64,000 bases of DNA, from the NCBI GenBank assembly GCA_016722565.1, contig JADKIU010000001.1, positions 186,001-250,000 of the forward strand, given 5' to 3'. Under the pieces are notes generated by a model. The model was not told where the DNA came from and ran no database searches. It saw only the letters and a program-made list of their open reading frames with translations. The number at the start of each line of letters is the position of its first letter. Within the stretch, counting starts at the first letter, position 1. Positions 9,100-18,469 of the stretch are shown here, in pieces. The position numbers were made by a program, and so were the translations under genes. The stretch is from Bacteroidota bacterium (lineage in GTDB: Bacteria; Bacteroidota; Bacteroidia; 2-12-FULL-35-15).

Positions 9100-10674
9100 A
9101 TGCGCAGTATTTTAAAGTTTTTTTTCGTGGTGGTTCCTTCCGTTTTGATTGCTCAAACGCAACAAAATATTGACCCCAACGGATACAATAAGTTCTATTA
9201 TGAAAACGGAAAAGTTTCCAGTGAAGGATCCATGCGCGATGGGAAGCCCGATGGATACTGGAAAACCTATTCTCAGAACGGTGTTCTGAAATCGGAAGGA
9301 AACAGAAAAAACTTTCAATTAGACAGCACCTGGAAATTTTATAGTGAACAAGGAAAACTTGCGTTTGAGTTCAATTATAAAGAGGGAAAGAAGAATGGGT
9401 TAAAAAAATCATTCGATACCAAAGACGGATTCATTACAACTGCCGAAAACTTTGAGAATGATGTAAAACAAGGAATTACTACCGTTTATTATAAACCACA
9501 AAAACAAGCAGACTCAACACTTGGACCTTCCAGAGTAAAACAAATTATACCTTTTGTTGCCGGAAAAGAAGAGGGTCAAGGTTATGAATTGGCTTCAGAC
9601 AGCACTGTTATTACACTCACCCAATATAAAATGGGATTTATTCAACGGGAAGAAAAAGTCAATCGTAGAGATGCAAATGGGTGGAAACAAGGAGTGTGGA
9701 AAACATTTTATCCATCCGGACTTGTGAAAAATGAAGTAAACTATTCGGATGACAAAATGAATGGATACTTCAAAGAGTATGGAATCAACGGAAGTTTGCT
9801 CAATACAACAAAATACACGAATGGTGTGCTTCAAACCAATGCACCTGAATTAGCAAAACTGGATGTTAAAACATCATATCATGAAACCGGAGCTATAAAA
9901 TTTACAGGAACCTATAGAGATGGTGTTGCGGAGGGAATACACAGAGAATTTTCTCCTGAAGGGAAGGTTATTGCAGCAAAAGTATATGTGGATGGCTATT
10001 TAACAGGGGAAGGGATTTTGGATACCGCAGGCCGTCAACAAGGTCCATGGAAAGAGTATCATCCAAATGGGGAATTGAAATCACAAGGAGAATATTTGAA
10101 TGGCAAACGAATCGGTGATTGGACCTTTTATCATTCAAACAAAAAACTCGAACAAAAGGGAAAATATGATAAAAAAGGGAGAGCGCAAGGTCCTTGGAAA
10201 TGGTATTATGAAAGCGGAAACCTGCTTCGTGAAGAAAACTATCGGAACGATTTACAAGATGGAACAATGACCGAGTATAGTGATTCAGGACAAGTAATTA
10301 CAAAAGGCGATTACATTGATGGCCTAAAAGAAGGGCCTTGGATGCTCGAACTTCAAGAATATAAAGAAGAAGGTGTTTTTAAGGCAGATCAACGCGATGG
10401 AGAATGGAAACATTATTATACAGAAAACGGAAAACTAAGATTCATTGGAAAATTTGTTGATGGCATTCCGGATGGCGTTCATACCTACTATTACCTAAAC
10501 GGAAAGGAGCGACAAACTGGAAAATATTTAGGTGGATTAAAGGAAGGGGAATGGAAGTTTTATGATGAAGCGGGCTTTTTATTCCTTACAATTCTTTTCA
10601 AAAACGATATTGAAATCCGATTCGATGGAATCAAAGTGCTCCCTGAATCTTCTTCTGAGCCGAGTATCAAATAA
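9100..10674 (+). CDS. Secreted MORN / YwqK-type repeat protein
   Basis: A 524-residue exported protein built almost entirely of about 20-25-residue MORN-variant (YwqK-like) repeats of the form G-x-W-K-x-Y-x-x-N-G-x-L, e.g. DGYWKTYSQNGVLKSEG, QGPWKEYHPNGELKSQGEY and GEWKFYDEAGFL. MORN-variant repeats form elongated beta-sheets; in Bacteroidota such proteins are common and mostly uncharacterised. I start at the ATG at 9100 because it gives an immediate signal peptide (RSILKFFFVVVPSVLIAQ); the frame is also open from a TTG at 9070, but that would put a non-signal extension ahead and would fall upstream of the -7 element at 9075. The kinase gene follows 11 bases after the stop, so this repeat protein may share a transcript with the two-component pair. 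Confidence 0.78.
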   Translation: MRSILKFFFVVVPSVLIAQTQQNIDPNGYNKFYYENGKVSSEGSMRDGKPDGYWKTYSQNGVLKSEGNRKNFQLDSTWKFYSEQGKLAFEFNYKEGKKNGLKKSFDTKDGFITTAENFENDVKQGITTVYYKPQKQADSTLGPSRVKQIIPFVAGKEEGQGYELASDSTVITLTQYKMGFIQREEKVNRRDANGWKQGVWKTFYPSGLVKNEVNYSDDKMNGYFKEYGINGSLLNTTKYTNGVLQTNAPELAKLDVKTSYHETGAIKFTGTYRDGVAEGIHREFSPEGKVIAAKVYVDGYLTGEGILDTAGRQQGPWKEYHPNGELKSQGEYLNGKRIGDWTFYHSNKKLEQKGKYDKKGRAQGPWKWYYESGNLLREENYRNDLQDGTMTEYSDSGQVITKGDYIDGLKEGPWMLELQEYKEEGVFKADQRDGEWKHYYTENGKLRFIGKFVDGIPDGVHTYYYLNGKERQTGKYLGGLKEGEWKFYDEAGFLFLTILFKNDIEIRFDGIKVLPESSSEPSIK

Positions 10675-10685
10675 ATTTTGTATTC

Positions 10686-13600
10686 ATGACGCTTTCTAAT
10701 AAAACAAAATCTCAATTGGTTGCAGAAGTTAAAAAACTTCAGCGAAAGTTAGATGCTGTTCAAAAAGAAAAAGGGGCGTCATCATCACCCCAAAAGCCGA
10801 GTTTAAAGGATTCCAAATGGGAGTCCTTTTTTTTAAACTCACTTAACATGATTTTTATCGTTGATAAGAAAGGAATAATTCTGGATCTCAATAAAGTCGA
10901 TAAGCCATTTTCAAAAAACAATGTTATTGGTAAGAGTGCCTATGCATTTGTTTCGAAAGATGCTGCAAAAAACATGAAGGCGGCAATCGAAAAAGTGTTT
11001 AAAACAAAAAAATCAGAGGAATACAATAGTTGGAGAGAAGATATTGATGGTGTTGCCCGGTATTACAAGAGCAAAGCAACGGCAATCATAGAGAATAAAA
11101 AGGTAGTAGCAGCAATCATTGATGCTACCGAAATAACCAATGAAATAAACATACAACTCAAGTTAAAGGAAAGCGAAGAACGTTTTAGAACGCTCGCTCA
11201 AAACGCAACGGATGTTATATTTCGCTATCAAATTTTTCCGGAGAATAAGCAAGAATATATCAGCCCTTCTATTAAGAATATAGTAGGTTACACCCCTGAA
11301 GATTATTATAAGGATCCATATTTGGGATTAAAAATTGTTCATCCTGATGACCGACAATTGGTAACAACACAAACCATAAAGGAGAATTTAGGGAAGCCGG
11401 TTGTTTTTCGATTATTACATAAAAAAGGAAAAATTGTTTGGTTTGAAACAATTAATAATCCTATTAAAGATAAAAAAGGGAATATTGTTGCGTTTGAAGG
11501 AATATCAAGAGATGTTACCGAAAGAAAAAAGGCAGAAGCTGCAATTCTTGAAAGCGAAGCGAAATTCAGAATGCTCACCGAAAACGCGACTGATTTAATT
11601 TATCGGTGTCGCGTTTACCCAGATTTTAAGTATGAGTATATTAGTCCTTCTGTAAAGGCAATTACTGGCTACACGTCAGAGGAATTTTATGCAAAGCCTT
11701 TTTTAGGATTTAAGATTGTGCATCCGGAAGATGTTCACCTTTTGGGAGATTCTGAAAACCTCATCAAGAATAAATTAAAATTAAGAAATGTAAAAGGACC
11801 AGAAGTGACCGTGCGTTGGATTAAAAAGGATGGGTCGATCATTTGGACAGAAACACGAAACAAACCAATATTTGATAGTAGCGGTCGACTCGTGGCGATT
11901 GAAGGCATATCTCGTGATATCACCAAACAAAAACTAAGCGAGGAAAAATCCAAAGACAGCGAAGAGCGCTTTAAAATTCTTTCTAATGCAACATTCGAAG
12001 GGATTGTGTTTTCTGAAAATGGTAAAATCATTGATGCAAACGATCAGTTTGTAAAAATGTATGGCTATAAATCTGCCAAAGAAATTTTAGGAAAAAGCAT
12101 CATTGATGACTTTGTTGTTGATGATCAAAAGTCACTTGCTAAGAAGTATGTTCGTTTACCTGTCTCTAAACCTTTTGAAGTAGATACCATTCGTAAAGAT
12201 GGAACAAGAATTACTGTCGAAACCAAAGGGCAAAATATTCCTTATTTTGGAAAAACAATTCGAGCCACTGTTATTTATAACATTACAGAACGGAAACAAT
12301 ACGAGTTTAATTTAAGAGAAAGCGAGCGAACGCTTTCTACACTCATGAACAATCTTCCCGGCATGGCTTATCGTTGTGAAAATGATGATAAGTGGACCAT
12401 GCGATTTGTAAGCAAAGGTTTTCAGGAACTTACCGGATATAGTCCAAAGGAAATTATAAATAATAAAAAGCGCGCGTTTTCTGATATTATACATCCGAAA
12501 GACCGTCATTTAGGAAAAGAAGACATCCGAAGAGCATTAAAAAATCAAGCCCCATTTGAAATTGAATACCGTTTGATTACCGCAAACGGTGAAGAAAAGT
12601 GGGTATGGGAAAAAGGGGAAGGCGTTTTTTCAGAGGAAGGCAAACTTCTGTTTTTAGAAGGATTTATCACAGATATTGGTGATAAAAAACAATTTGAAAA
12701 AGAATTAAAACGAAGCAGAGAAAATTATAAAAGTTTGGTAGATTATTCTCCCGATGGAGTAATTATTCATGTGGATGGAATCGTAAAATTTGCGAATCCA
12801 AGTGCAATCAGAATAATTGGGGTCAATGGTTTCGAAGAACTTGAAAATGTATCTGCATTTAATTTCTTTTTACCGGAATATCATCAGCTGATTATTGATC
12901 GGATAAAACGGACGAAAGCCGGTGAAGACTTAGATTTTGTGGAGGTGAAGATAAAAAACAAAAAAGGCGAAATCATTACTCTTGAAACGAAATCAATTCT
13001 GATTAAATTTAATGGATATGAAGCCATTCAAGTCGTTTTTCATGATATCTCCGAGAAAAAGCTTTTGTTAAAGGAACAAGCACGTGCTCAAATTGCGGAA
13101 GAAACAAATGAATTACTAGAGCAGGAAATTACCAAACGAAAGGTTATTCAATTACAACTTCAGGAATCACAAAAATATACCCGCTTAATTATTAACGGTT
13201 CTATTGATATGATTTGTGCCTCCGATCGAAAAGGTTTTATTACCGAATTTAATCAAGCAGCTCAAAGAACATTCGGCTACTCTGCAGAAGAGGTCATTGG
13301 CAAACATGTTAGCATGCTGTATGCTGATCCAAATCAACGATTAAAAATCACAGACGATGAACTCTACAAAAAAGGAGTTTTTGCAGGAGAAGTCGTAAAC
13401 ATCAGAAAGAATGGGGAAAAATTTGTTGCCTACCTCTCTGCATCTGTCCTAAAAAATGAAGATGGAGAAGTAATTGGTGCAATGGGCGTTTCCAGAGATA
13501 TTTCTGAACTCAAACGTGCCGATGAAGCCCTCAGAACGCAGTCAGCAAAGTTTAACGCAATCATTGAAAGTAGCTCTCACTTTATTTGGACGGTAGATAA

Positions 13601-14561
13601 AAACTTTTGTCTGACCACTTTTAACCAGAATTTCAACAAAGAAGTAGAATCCAGATATGGAGAAAGTGCAAAAATTGGACAGTCCATGTTCTTTGCTCGT
13701 TCAGGCACCGGTAAGCAATACAATGAATTTTTAATCAAAAAATACGAAGGAGCATTTAAGGGAGAGCCGCAATATTTTGATATCAGCTTCTTGGATGCCA
13801 CCGGCACAGAAAACTGGCGAGAAATTTACCTCAATCCTATTCTTGCTGAAGATGGAGCAGTGATGGAGGTTTCCGGAATCAGCCACGATATTACAGAAAA
13901 GAAACTTTCGGAAGAACGCATTCGCCTGTCATTACAGGAGAAAGAAGTGCTTTTAAAAGAAGTACATCACCGCGTGAAAAACAATTTACAGGTGATTTCA
14001 AGTATTTTAAATCTTCAGTCGTCTTATGTAAAAGATGAAGGAACATTGCAAATTTTAAAGGAAAGCCAGAACCGTATCAAATCAATGGCTTTTATCCATG
14101 AGAGTTTGTATCAAACGAAGGATTTTTCAAGTATTAATTTTACGGAATATGTGATTAACTTATCGCAAAACTTAATTCATTCCTATTCAAACTTTGATCA
14201 TGAAATAAAATTAAATCTTGACATTCAAAATGTTTTTCTTAATTTAGACCTGGCGATTCCATGCGGACTCATCATCAATGAAATTGTTTCCAACGCATTA
14301 AAATATGCATTTGTCGACAAAACCGATGGCGGTGAGATTACCATTCGAATGAAAACCAGTGGCGATTACCTCGAGTTGAGAATTGGAGATAACGGAAAAG
14401 GCTTGCCGAAAAACATCGATTACAGAAATACAGAGTCGCTCGGATTACAATTAGTTGTAACTTTGACCGACCAATTGAGTGGAACAATTGAACTGGATTT
14501 AGAAAAAGGAACAAACTACACCATTATATTTAAACATAATCAAGTAAAAAACCGCATATAA
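10686..14561 (+). CDS. Multi-PAS HisKA_2-type sensor histidine kinase
   Basis: A 1291-residue kinase with no signal peptide or membrane segment, so it should be cytoplasmic. A short N-terminal coiled coil (about 1-40) is followed by eight PAS/PAC modules, each opening with an ESEERF-type helix and most closing with a DITERK-like PAC end; PAS 2 and 3 are close paralogues (EYISPS, HPDD/HPED). The transmitter begins near residue 1078: LLKEVHHRVKNNLQ carries the HisKA_2 phosphoacceptor histidine (about 1095), followed by the N box NEIVSNALKYAF and the G box GDNGKGLP. HisKA_2 kinases usually work with receiver proteins encoded beside them, and a LytTR response regulator starts two bases after the stop. 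The many PAS domains suggest integration of redox or small-molecule signals, but no ligand can be assigned. The start is ATG 11 bases after the MORN gene. Confidence 0.93.
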   Translation: MTLSNKTKSQLVAEVKKLQRKLDAVQKEKGASSSPQKPSLKDSKWESFFLNSLNMIFIVDKKGIILDLNKVDKPFSKNNVIGKSAYAFVSKDAAKNMKAAIEKVFKTKKSEEYNSWREDIDGVARYYKSKATAIIENKKVVAAIIDATEITNEINIQLKLKESEERFRTLAQNATDVIFRYQIFPENKQEYISPSIKNIVGYTPEDYYKDPYLGLKIVHPDDRQLVTTQTIKENLGKPVVFRLLHKKGKIVWFETINNPIKDKKGNIVAFEGISRDVTERKKAEAAILESEAKFRMLTENATDLIYRCRVYPDFKYEYISPSVKAITGYTSEEFYAKPFLGFKIVHPEDVHLLGDSENLIKNKLKLRNVKGPEVTVRWIKKDGSIIWTETRNKPIFDSSGRLVAIEGISRDITKQKLSEEKSKDSEERFKILSNATFEGIVFSENGKIIDANDQFVKMYGYKSAKEILGKSIIDDFVVDDQKSLAKKYVRLPVSKPFEVDTIRKDGTRITVETKGQNIPYFGKTIRATVIYNITERKQYEFNLRESERTLSTLMNNLPGMAYRCENDDKWTMRFVSKGFQELTGYSPKEIINNKKRAFSDIIHPKDRHLGKEDIRRALKNQAPFEIEYRLITANGEEKWVWEKGEGVFSEEGKLLFLEGFITDIGDKKQFEKELKRSRENYKSLVDYSPDGVIIHVDGIVKFANPSAIRIIGVNGFEELENVSAFNFFLPEYHQLIIDRIKRTKAGEDLDFVEVKIKNKKGEIITLETKSILIKFNGYEAIQVVFHDISEKKLLLKEQARAQIAEETNELLEQEITKRKVIQLQLQESQKYTRLIINGSIDMICASDRKGFITEFNQAAQRTFGYSAEEVIGKHVSMLYADPNQRLKITDDELYKKGVFAGEVVNIRKNGEKFVAYLSASVLKNEDGEVIGAMGVSRDISELKRADEALRTQSAKFNAIIESSSHFIWTVDKNFCLTTFNQNFNKEVESRYGESAKIGQSMFFARSGTGKQYNEFLIKKYEGAFKGEPQYFDISFLDATGTENWREIYLNPILAEDGAVMEVSGISHDITEKKLSEERIRLSLQEKEVLLKEVHHRVKNNLQVISSILNLQSSYVKDEGTLQILKESQNRIKSMAFIHESLYQTKDFSSINFTEYVINLSQNLIHSYSNFDHEIKLNLDIQNVFLNLDLAIPCGLIINEIVSNALKYAFVDKTDGGEITIRMKTSGDYLELRIGDNGKGLPKNIDYRNTESLGLQLVVTLTDQLSGTIELDLEKGTNYTIIFKHNQVKNRI

Positions 14562-14562
14562 A

Positions 14563-15315
14563 ATGTCAAAAACAAACATTCTTATAGTTGAAGATGAAAG
14601 CATTGTTGCAAAAGATATTCAACATAGCCTTAAAAAGCTGGGATACACCGTTGTTGGAATGTGTTCAACAGGAGAAGATGCGATTAAAACAGCAGAAGAA
14701 ACAAAACCCGATTTAGTGTTGATGGATATCATGCTGAAAGGCGATATGAGCGGAATTGATGCGGCTGGACAAATTCGTGAAAAATACAATATTCCTATTA
14801 TTTACTTAACAGCTTACGCTGACGAAAGCACATTGAGTAAAGCAAAAGTGTCAGAACCCTACGGATATATTATCAAGCCATTCAAAGAAATCGATTTGCA
14901 CACCTCCATCGAAATGGCGATTTACAAGCATGAGAAGGAAACAGATGTTAAAAAAGAAAGAGATTTCCTTTACTCGATTGTAGAAAATAAAGAATCAAAA
15001 GACATCATTTTCGTAAAATCAAATTCCCGTTTGGTGAAAGTAAAAACCAGCGATATTTATTTTGTGGAAGCATTAAAAGACTACGTTGTTATTAACACCA
15101 ACAGCGCTCGTTACACGATTCATAGCACCATGAAAGACATTGAGAAAAAATTGCCAACCAGCGATTTTATCCGCGTTCACCGCTCTTTCATCGTTCGCAT
15201 CGATAAAATTGTTGCAATCGAACAACCGAATCTAATTTTGGAAGAAGACAAAAAATTAATTCCAATCGGTGGTTCTTACAAAGATGATTTAGCGAAGCGA
15301 TTGAATATGATCTAG
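14563..15315 (+). CDS. LytTR-family response regulator
   Basis: A 250-residue regulator: an N-terminal receiver domain (about 5-120) with the acidic pair E10/D11, the phosphoacceptor D55 (LVLMDIML), a conserved threonine in YLTAYAD and lysine in IIKPF; then a linker and a C-terminal LytTR DNA-binding domain (about 148-245; VEALKDYVVI, FIRVHRSFIVR). It begins two bases after the eight-PAS kinase stop, so the two form a cognate pair. LytTR proteins bind paired direct repeats upstream of targets; the sequence does not show which genes it controls. Many LytTR regulators in Bacteroidota control surface or stress functions. A shared terminator follows at 15369. Confidence 0.95.
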   Translation: MSKTNILIVEDESIVAKDIQHSLKKLGYTVVGMCSTGEDAIKTAEETKPDLVLMDIMLKGDMSGIDAAGQIREKYNIPIIYLTAYADESTLSKAKVSEPYGYIIKPFKEIDLHTSIEMAIYKHEKETDVKKERDFLYSIVENKESKDIIFVKSNSRLVKVKTSDIYFVEALKDYVVINTNSARYTIHSTMKDIEKKLPTSDFIRVHRSFIVRIDKIVAIEQPNLILEEDKKLIPIGGSYKDDLAKRLNMI

Positions 15316-15324
15316 TGAGTTTTA

Positions 15325-15363
15325 GCCACAGTCCCGATAGCTATCGGGAGCACAGATTTTCAC
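15325..15363. repeat. Dispersed intergenic element interrupted by an 18-bp perfect palindrome
   Basis: GCCACAG (15325-15331) is followed by the perfect palindrome TCCCGATAGCTATCGGGA (15332-15349), G, and CACAGATTTTCAC (15351-15363). The same two outer blocks occur in inverse orientation at 46212-46235, separated there by only four bases. It sits in the 3' space between two convergent genes. Confidence 0.7.
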
Positions 15364-15368
15364 AAATA

Positions 15369-15404
15369 AAAAATGCCACCGATGAGGTGGCATTTTTGTT
15401 TTTT
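15369..15404. terminator. Bidirectional intrinsic terminator
   Basis: A 12-bp perfect stem (15369-15380 with 15386-15397; core GCCACC/GGTGGC), five-base loop, and A/T runs on both sides. It lies between the convergent response regulator and RNase R genes and can serve both. Confidence 0.85.
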
Positions 15405-17820
15405 ACACCTCAAACCCCCACTCATCTAAAAACGGATTACCGGTAGAAGGCTTTTGTGGTTTTGGTTCAGCTGGTTTATCATCAGCATCCGAAACAGTTT
15501 TGTTTTGTCTGTTCTTTTCCGTTGCCGACTTCATTTCCTCCTTAAAGTTCTTCGTTTTAGCCTTGTGTTGTTCGCGTTTTGATCGTGAACTATTTTGTCC
15601 TTTGTCTTGATTCTTACTTCTTGTGTCTTGCTTCTTATTTGAATCTTCCAACACCTCCACCAAGGCAAAATCCAATTGTTTTTTTACTAAGTCGGCACGT
15701 TTGATCTCTATTCTCACAGTATCTCCAAGTGTTAATACCCTTCCCGACTTTCTTCCGCGCAAACAATAATTATCTTCATCAAAATAATAATTGTCGTCAC
15801 GCAATTCACGCAAACGCACCATGCCTTCGCAATGATTTTCAATAATTTCTACAAAAATTCCCCACTCGGTAACACCTGAAATCACACCGTCAAACTCCTC
15901 ACCGATCTTATCCGTTAAGTATTGTACTTGTTTGTATTTGATAGAAGCACGCTCTGCATCTGCCGCCAGCTTCTCCATGTCGGAGGAGTGTTTGCATTGT
16001 TCTTCCAATTTATCGATGTCCGGGTTTTTCCCGCCATCCAAATAATGTTGTAATAAACGATGCACCATCACATCCGGATATCTTCGGATAGGAGAAGTAA
16101 AATGTGTGTAATAATCAAACCCTAATCCGTAGTGGCCAATGTTTTTTGTTGTATACACCGCCTTCGCCATCGTACGGATAGCAAGCATTTCAATCATTCC
16201 CGATTCTTTTTTCTCATTTACTTCTTTCAATAAATTATTCATTGAATCGGCAACGGTATTAATGTTTTTTAGATTTAGCTTATAACCAAACTTTGCAACA
16301 AACTCCGAAAAATTCTGCAACTTATCAGGATTTGGCTTGTCGTGAATATGATATATGAATGGCCTTTGCGACTCTTTCGGATCTTCCTTTTTTTGTATTT
16401 CCTCTTTCCCTTTTTTCTTTTTCCCAACAAACTCCGCTACTTTCCGATTTGCCAAAAGCATAAAGTCTTCAATCAATTGATTGGAATCTTTTGCTACTTT
16501 AAAAAACACACCGGTTGGATTTCCAACTTCATCCAAATGAAATTTTACTTCCATTTTTTCGAAAGCGATGCTTCCCTTTTTGAAACGATTGCTGCGTAAT
16601 ATTTTTGCTAATCGATCTAAGGTTAAAATCTCCTCTTTAAAATCTCCTTCCTCTGTTTCGATTACCTGTTGTGCTTCTTCGTATGTAAAACGTCTGTCGG
16701 AGTTAATAATGGTTCTTCCAAACCATTCGGCTACCACCTCTGCATCGTCCGTCATTTCAAATACGGAAGAGAAACACAATTTTTCTTCATTTGGCCGTAG
16801 CGAACAAACATTATTTGATAAAACTTCCGGAAGCATAGGAACCACTCTGTCGACAAGGTAAACAGAGGTGGCGCGTGAAATCGCTTCTTTATCAATCATC
16901 GATTCCGGTTTTACGTAATGACTCACATCGGCAATGTGAACGCCAATTTCCCAATTACCATTTTTTAATTTCTGAATGGAAAGTGCATCATCAAAATCTT
17001 TTGCATCAACAGGGTCGATTGTAAAGGTGGTAATTTCTCTGAAATCGCGTCTTTTGGAAATTTCTTCTTCGGTAATTTTAATCGGAATAAGGTCTGCTGC
17101 GCGCTCCACATCTTTGGGGAATTCATAAGGAAGCCCGAATTCAGCTAAAATAGCATGCATTTCGGTATTGTTTTCTCCTACATCACCTAAAACGGTTTTA
17201 ATTTCGCCAATGGGATTAACCCCATTTTTCGGCCATTCCACAATTTTGGCAATAGCTTTTTGTCCATCTTTTGCTCCATTCAGCTTTTCAATCGGAATGT
17301 AAATGTCAACATGCACTTTTATATTGCTTGGGACAAGGAATGCGAATTTTGGTGAAACTTGGACTGTTCCCACAAATTCCGTTTTATTCCGCTCAATCAC
17401 CTCCACAATTTCTCCTTCCTGTTTTCCTTTTCCTTGTGGGAAAATGCGCACCTTCACGATGTCACCATGCATGGCATTGAGTGTTTTTTTAGGAGCAATA
17501 ATTACATCTTTTTCGGTTTCGTCCGATACAATGTATGCATTTCCGGAAGAGGTCATGTCAACACGGCCAGTAATAAAGAGTTCTACTCGTTTAATTTTGA
17601 ATTTGCCACGCTCAGGCTCCACAACAGAACCATTGTTTTTTAATTCTTCCAGGATGACATTGATAATCTGGCGCTGACCAAAGTCGGTCACGTTCAATTC
17701 TGCAGCTATCTGCTTGTAGTTCAGCGCTTTATTTTTATTTGCGGATAATACTTTTAGTATTTCTTCGAAAAAAAAGCTCTTTTTCTTTCCCTCTGTTTTG
17801 CTTTTAAACTTCTTTGCCAT
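15403..17820 (-). CDS. rnr: Ribonuclease R
   Basis: An 805-residue 3'-to-5' exoribonuclease of the RNase II/R family, acting in the cytoplasm on structured RNA. Visible domains: an N-terminal winged helix (about 20-75; KQIAAELNV), cold-shock RNA-binding domains (about 80-240), the RNB catalytic domain with IDPVDAKDFDDALS near 270-285 (the metal-binding aspartates), and an S1 domain (about 638-725; FDGVISGVTEWGIFVEI). The last 70 residues form a low-complexity lysine/arginine/serine/glutamine tail typical of RNase R, which helps bind structured RNA. The RNB region carries a short charged insertion (KKKKGKEEIQKKEDPKE, about residues 475-495). The length is usual for the family. It is transcribed alone, divergently from the sigma factor gene at 17937, and ends at the shared terminator. 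Confidence 0.96.
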   Translation of the reverse strand: MAKKFKSKTEGKKKSFFFEEILKVLSANKNKALNYKQIAAELNVTDFGQRQIINVILEELKNNGSVVEPERGKFKIKRVELFITGRVDMTSSGNAYIVSDETEKDVIIAPKKTLNAMHGDIVKVRIFPQGKGKQEGEIVEVIERNKTEFVGTVQVSPKFAFLVPSNIKVHVDIYIPIEKLNGAKDGQKAIAKIVEWPKNGVNPIGEIKTVLGDVGENNTEMHAILAEFGLPYEFPKDVERAADLIPIKITEEEISKRRDFREITTFTIDPVDAKDFDDALSIQKLKNGNWEIGVHIADVSHYVKPESMIDKEAISRATSVYLVDRVVPMLPEVLSNNVCSLRPNEEKLCFSSVFEMTDDAEVVAEWFGRTIINSDRRFTYEEAQQVIETEEGDFKEEILTLDRLAKILRSNRFKKGSIAFEKMEVKFHLDEVGNPTGVFFKVAKDSNQLIEDFMLLANRKVAEFVGKKKKGKEEIQKKEDPKESQRPFIYHIHDKPNPDKLQNFSEFVAKFGYKLNLKNINTVADSMNNLLKEVNEKKESGMIEMLAIRTMAKAVYTTKNIGHYGLGFDYYTHFTSPIRRYPDVMVHRLLQHYLDGGKNPDIDKLEEQCKHSSDMEKLAADAERASIKYKQVQYLTDKIGEEFDGVISGVTEWGIFVEIIENHCEGMVRLRELRDDNYYFDEDNYCLRGRKSGRVLTLGDTVRIEIKRADLVKKQLDFALVEVLEDSNKKQDTRSKNQDKGQNSSRSKREQHKAKTKNFKEEMKSATEKNRQNKTVSDADDKPAEPKPQKPSTGNPFLDEWGFEV

Positions 17821-17936
17821 ACCCCAAATGTGCTATGGATTTATGGATAAAGAAAGATTTGTTGATAAAAACTAAAAAAAACTTTATTCGTGCAACCAAA
17901 TAATGCAACTTTGCATCTATACAACAGAAATCGATT

Positions 17937-18467
17937 ATGACTGATGAGCAAATAGTAAAAGGGTGCATCGATAAAAATGCAATTGCTCAGAAAAATTTGT
18001 ACGAAAAATTTTCTCGCAAGATGATGGGGGTTTGCCTCAGATATTGCGATAGTACAGAGGAAGCAGAGGATGTGGTGCAAAATGGATTCATTAGCATCTT
18101 CGAAAATATTGAGTCCTTTAAAGGGACGGGTTCTTTAGAAGGTTGGGTTAGAAAGATAATGGTAAACACTGCGCTTACTAATATCCGTAAAAACAAAAAA
18201 TTAAAACAAAACATTGAGTTGGACAGCGTAGAGTTTATGCTTCCTTCCAATATACATCAGAACGATAGCTTTGCGGCAAAGGATTTGTTAAAGATTATAC
18301 AAACGCTACCGGTCGGATTTAAAACAGTTTTTAACCTTTATGCCATTGAGGGTTATTCACATAAAGAAATAGGAGAAATGCTGAACATTTCAGAGGGAAC
18401 TTCTAAATCACAATATTCAAGGGCAAAAGCACATTTACAGAAAATCATTCCCATAGATAAGGAGTAA
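17937..18467 (+). CDS. ECF-type RNA polymerase sigma factor
   Basis: A 176-residue sigma-70 family protein of ECF size. Region 2 spans about residues 15-85 (LYEKFSRKMMGVCLRYC, EEAEDVVQNGFISIFENI, FKGTGSLEGWVRKIMVN) and region 4 about 115-170 (LPVGFKTVFNLYAIEGYSHKEIGEMLNISEGTSKSQ), with no region 3 or extra domain. ECF factors redirect RNA polymerase to a few promoters and are usually held by a membrane anti-sigma encoded next door. Here the next gene starts two bases after the stop and encodes a membrane protein whose short N terminus resembles such a partner. A CAACTTTG sequence at 17906-17913 is one base off the Bacteroidota -7 consensus and could be its promoter. Related ECF factors (SigP in Porphyromonas gingivalis) control T9SS genes, which makes a secretion-linked regulon a reasonable guess. 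Confidence 0.93.
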   Translation: MTDEQIVKGCIDKNAIAQKNLYEKFSRKMMGVCLRYCDSTEEAEDVVQNGFISIFENIESFKGTGSLEGWVRKIMVNTALTNIRKNKKLKQNIELDSVEFMLPSNIHQNDSFAAKDLLKIIQTLPVGFKTVFNLYAIEGYSHKEIGEMLNISEGTSKSQYSRAKAHLQKIIPIDKE

Positions 18468-18469
18468 TT

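Noticed and set aside
17303..17677. 124-codon plus-strand frame opposite RNase R
   Set aside because: It is antisense to a clear housekeeping gene and has no recognisable domain.
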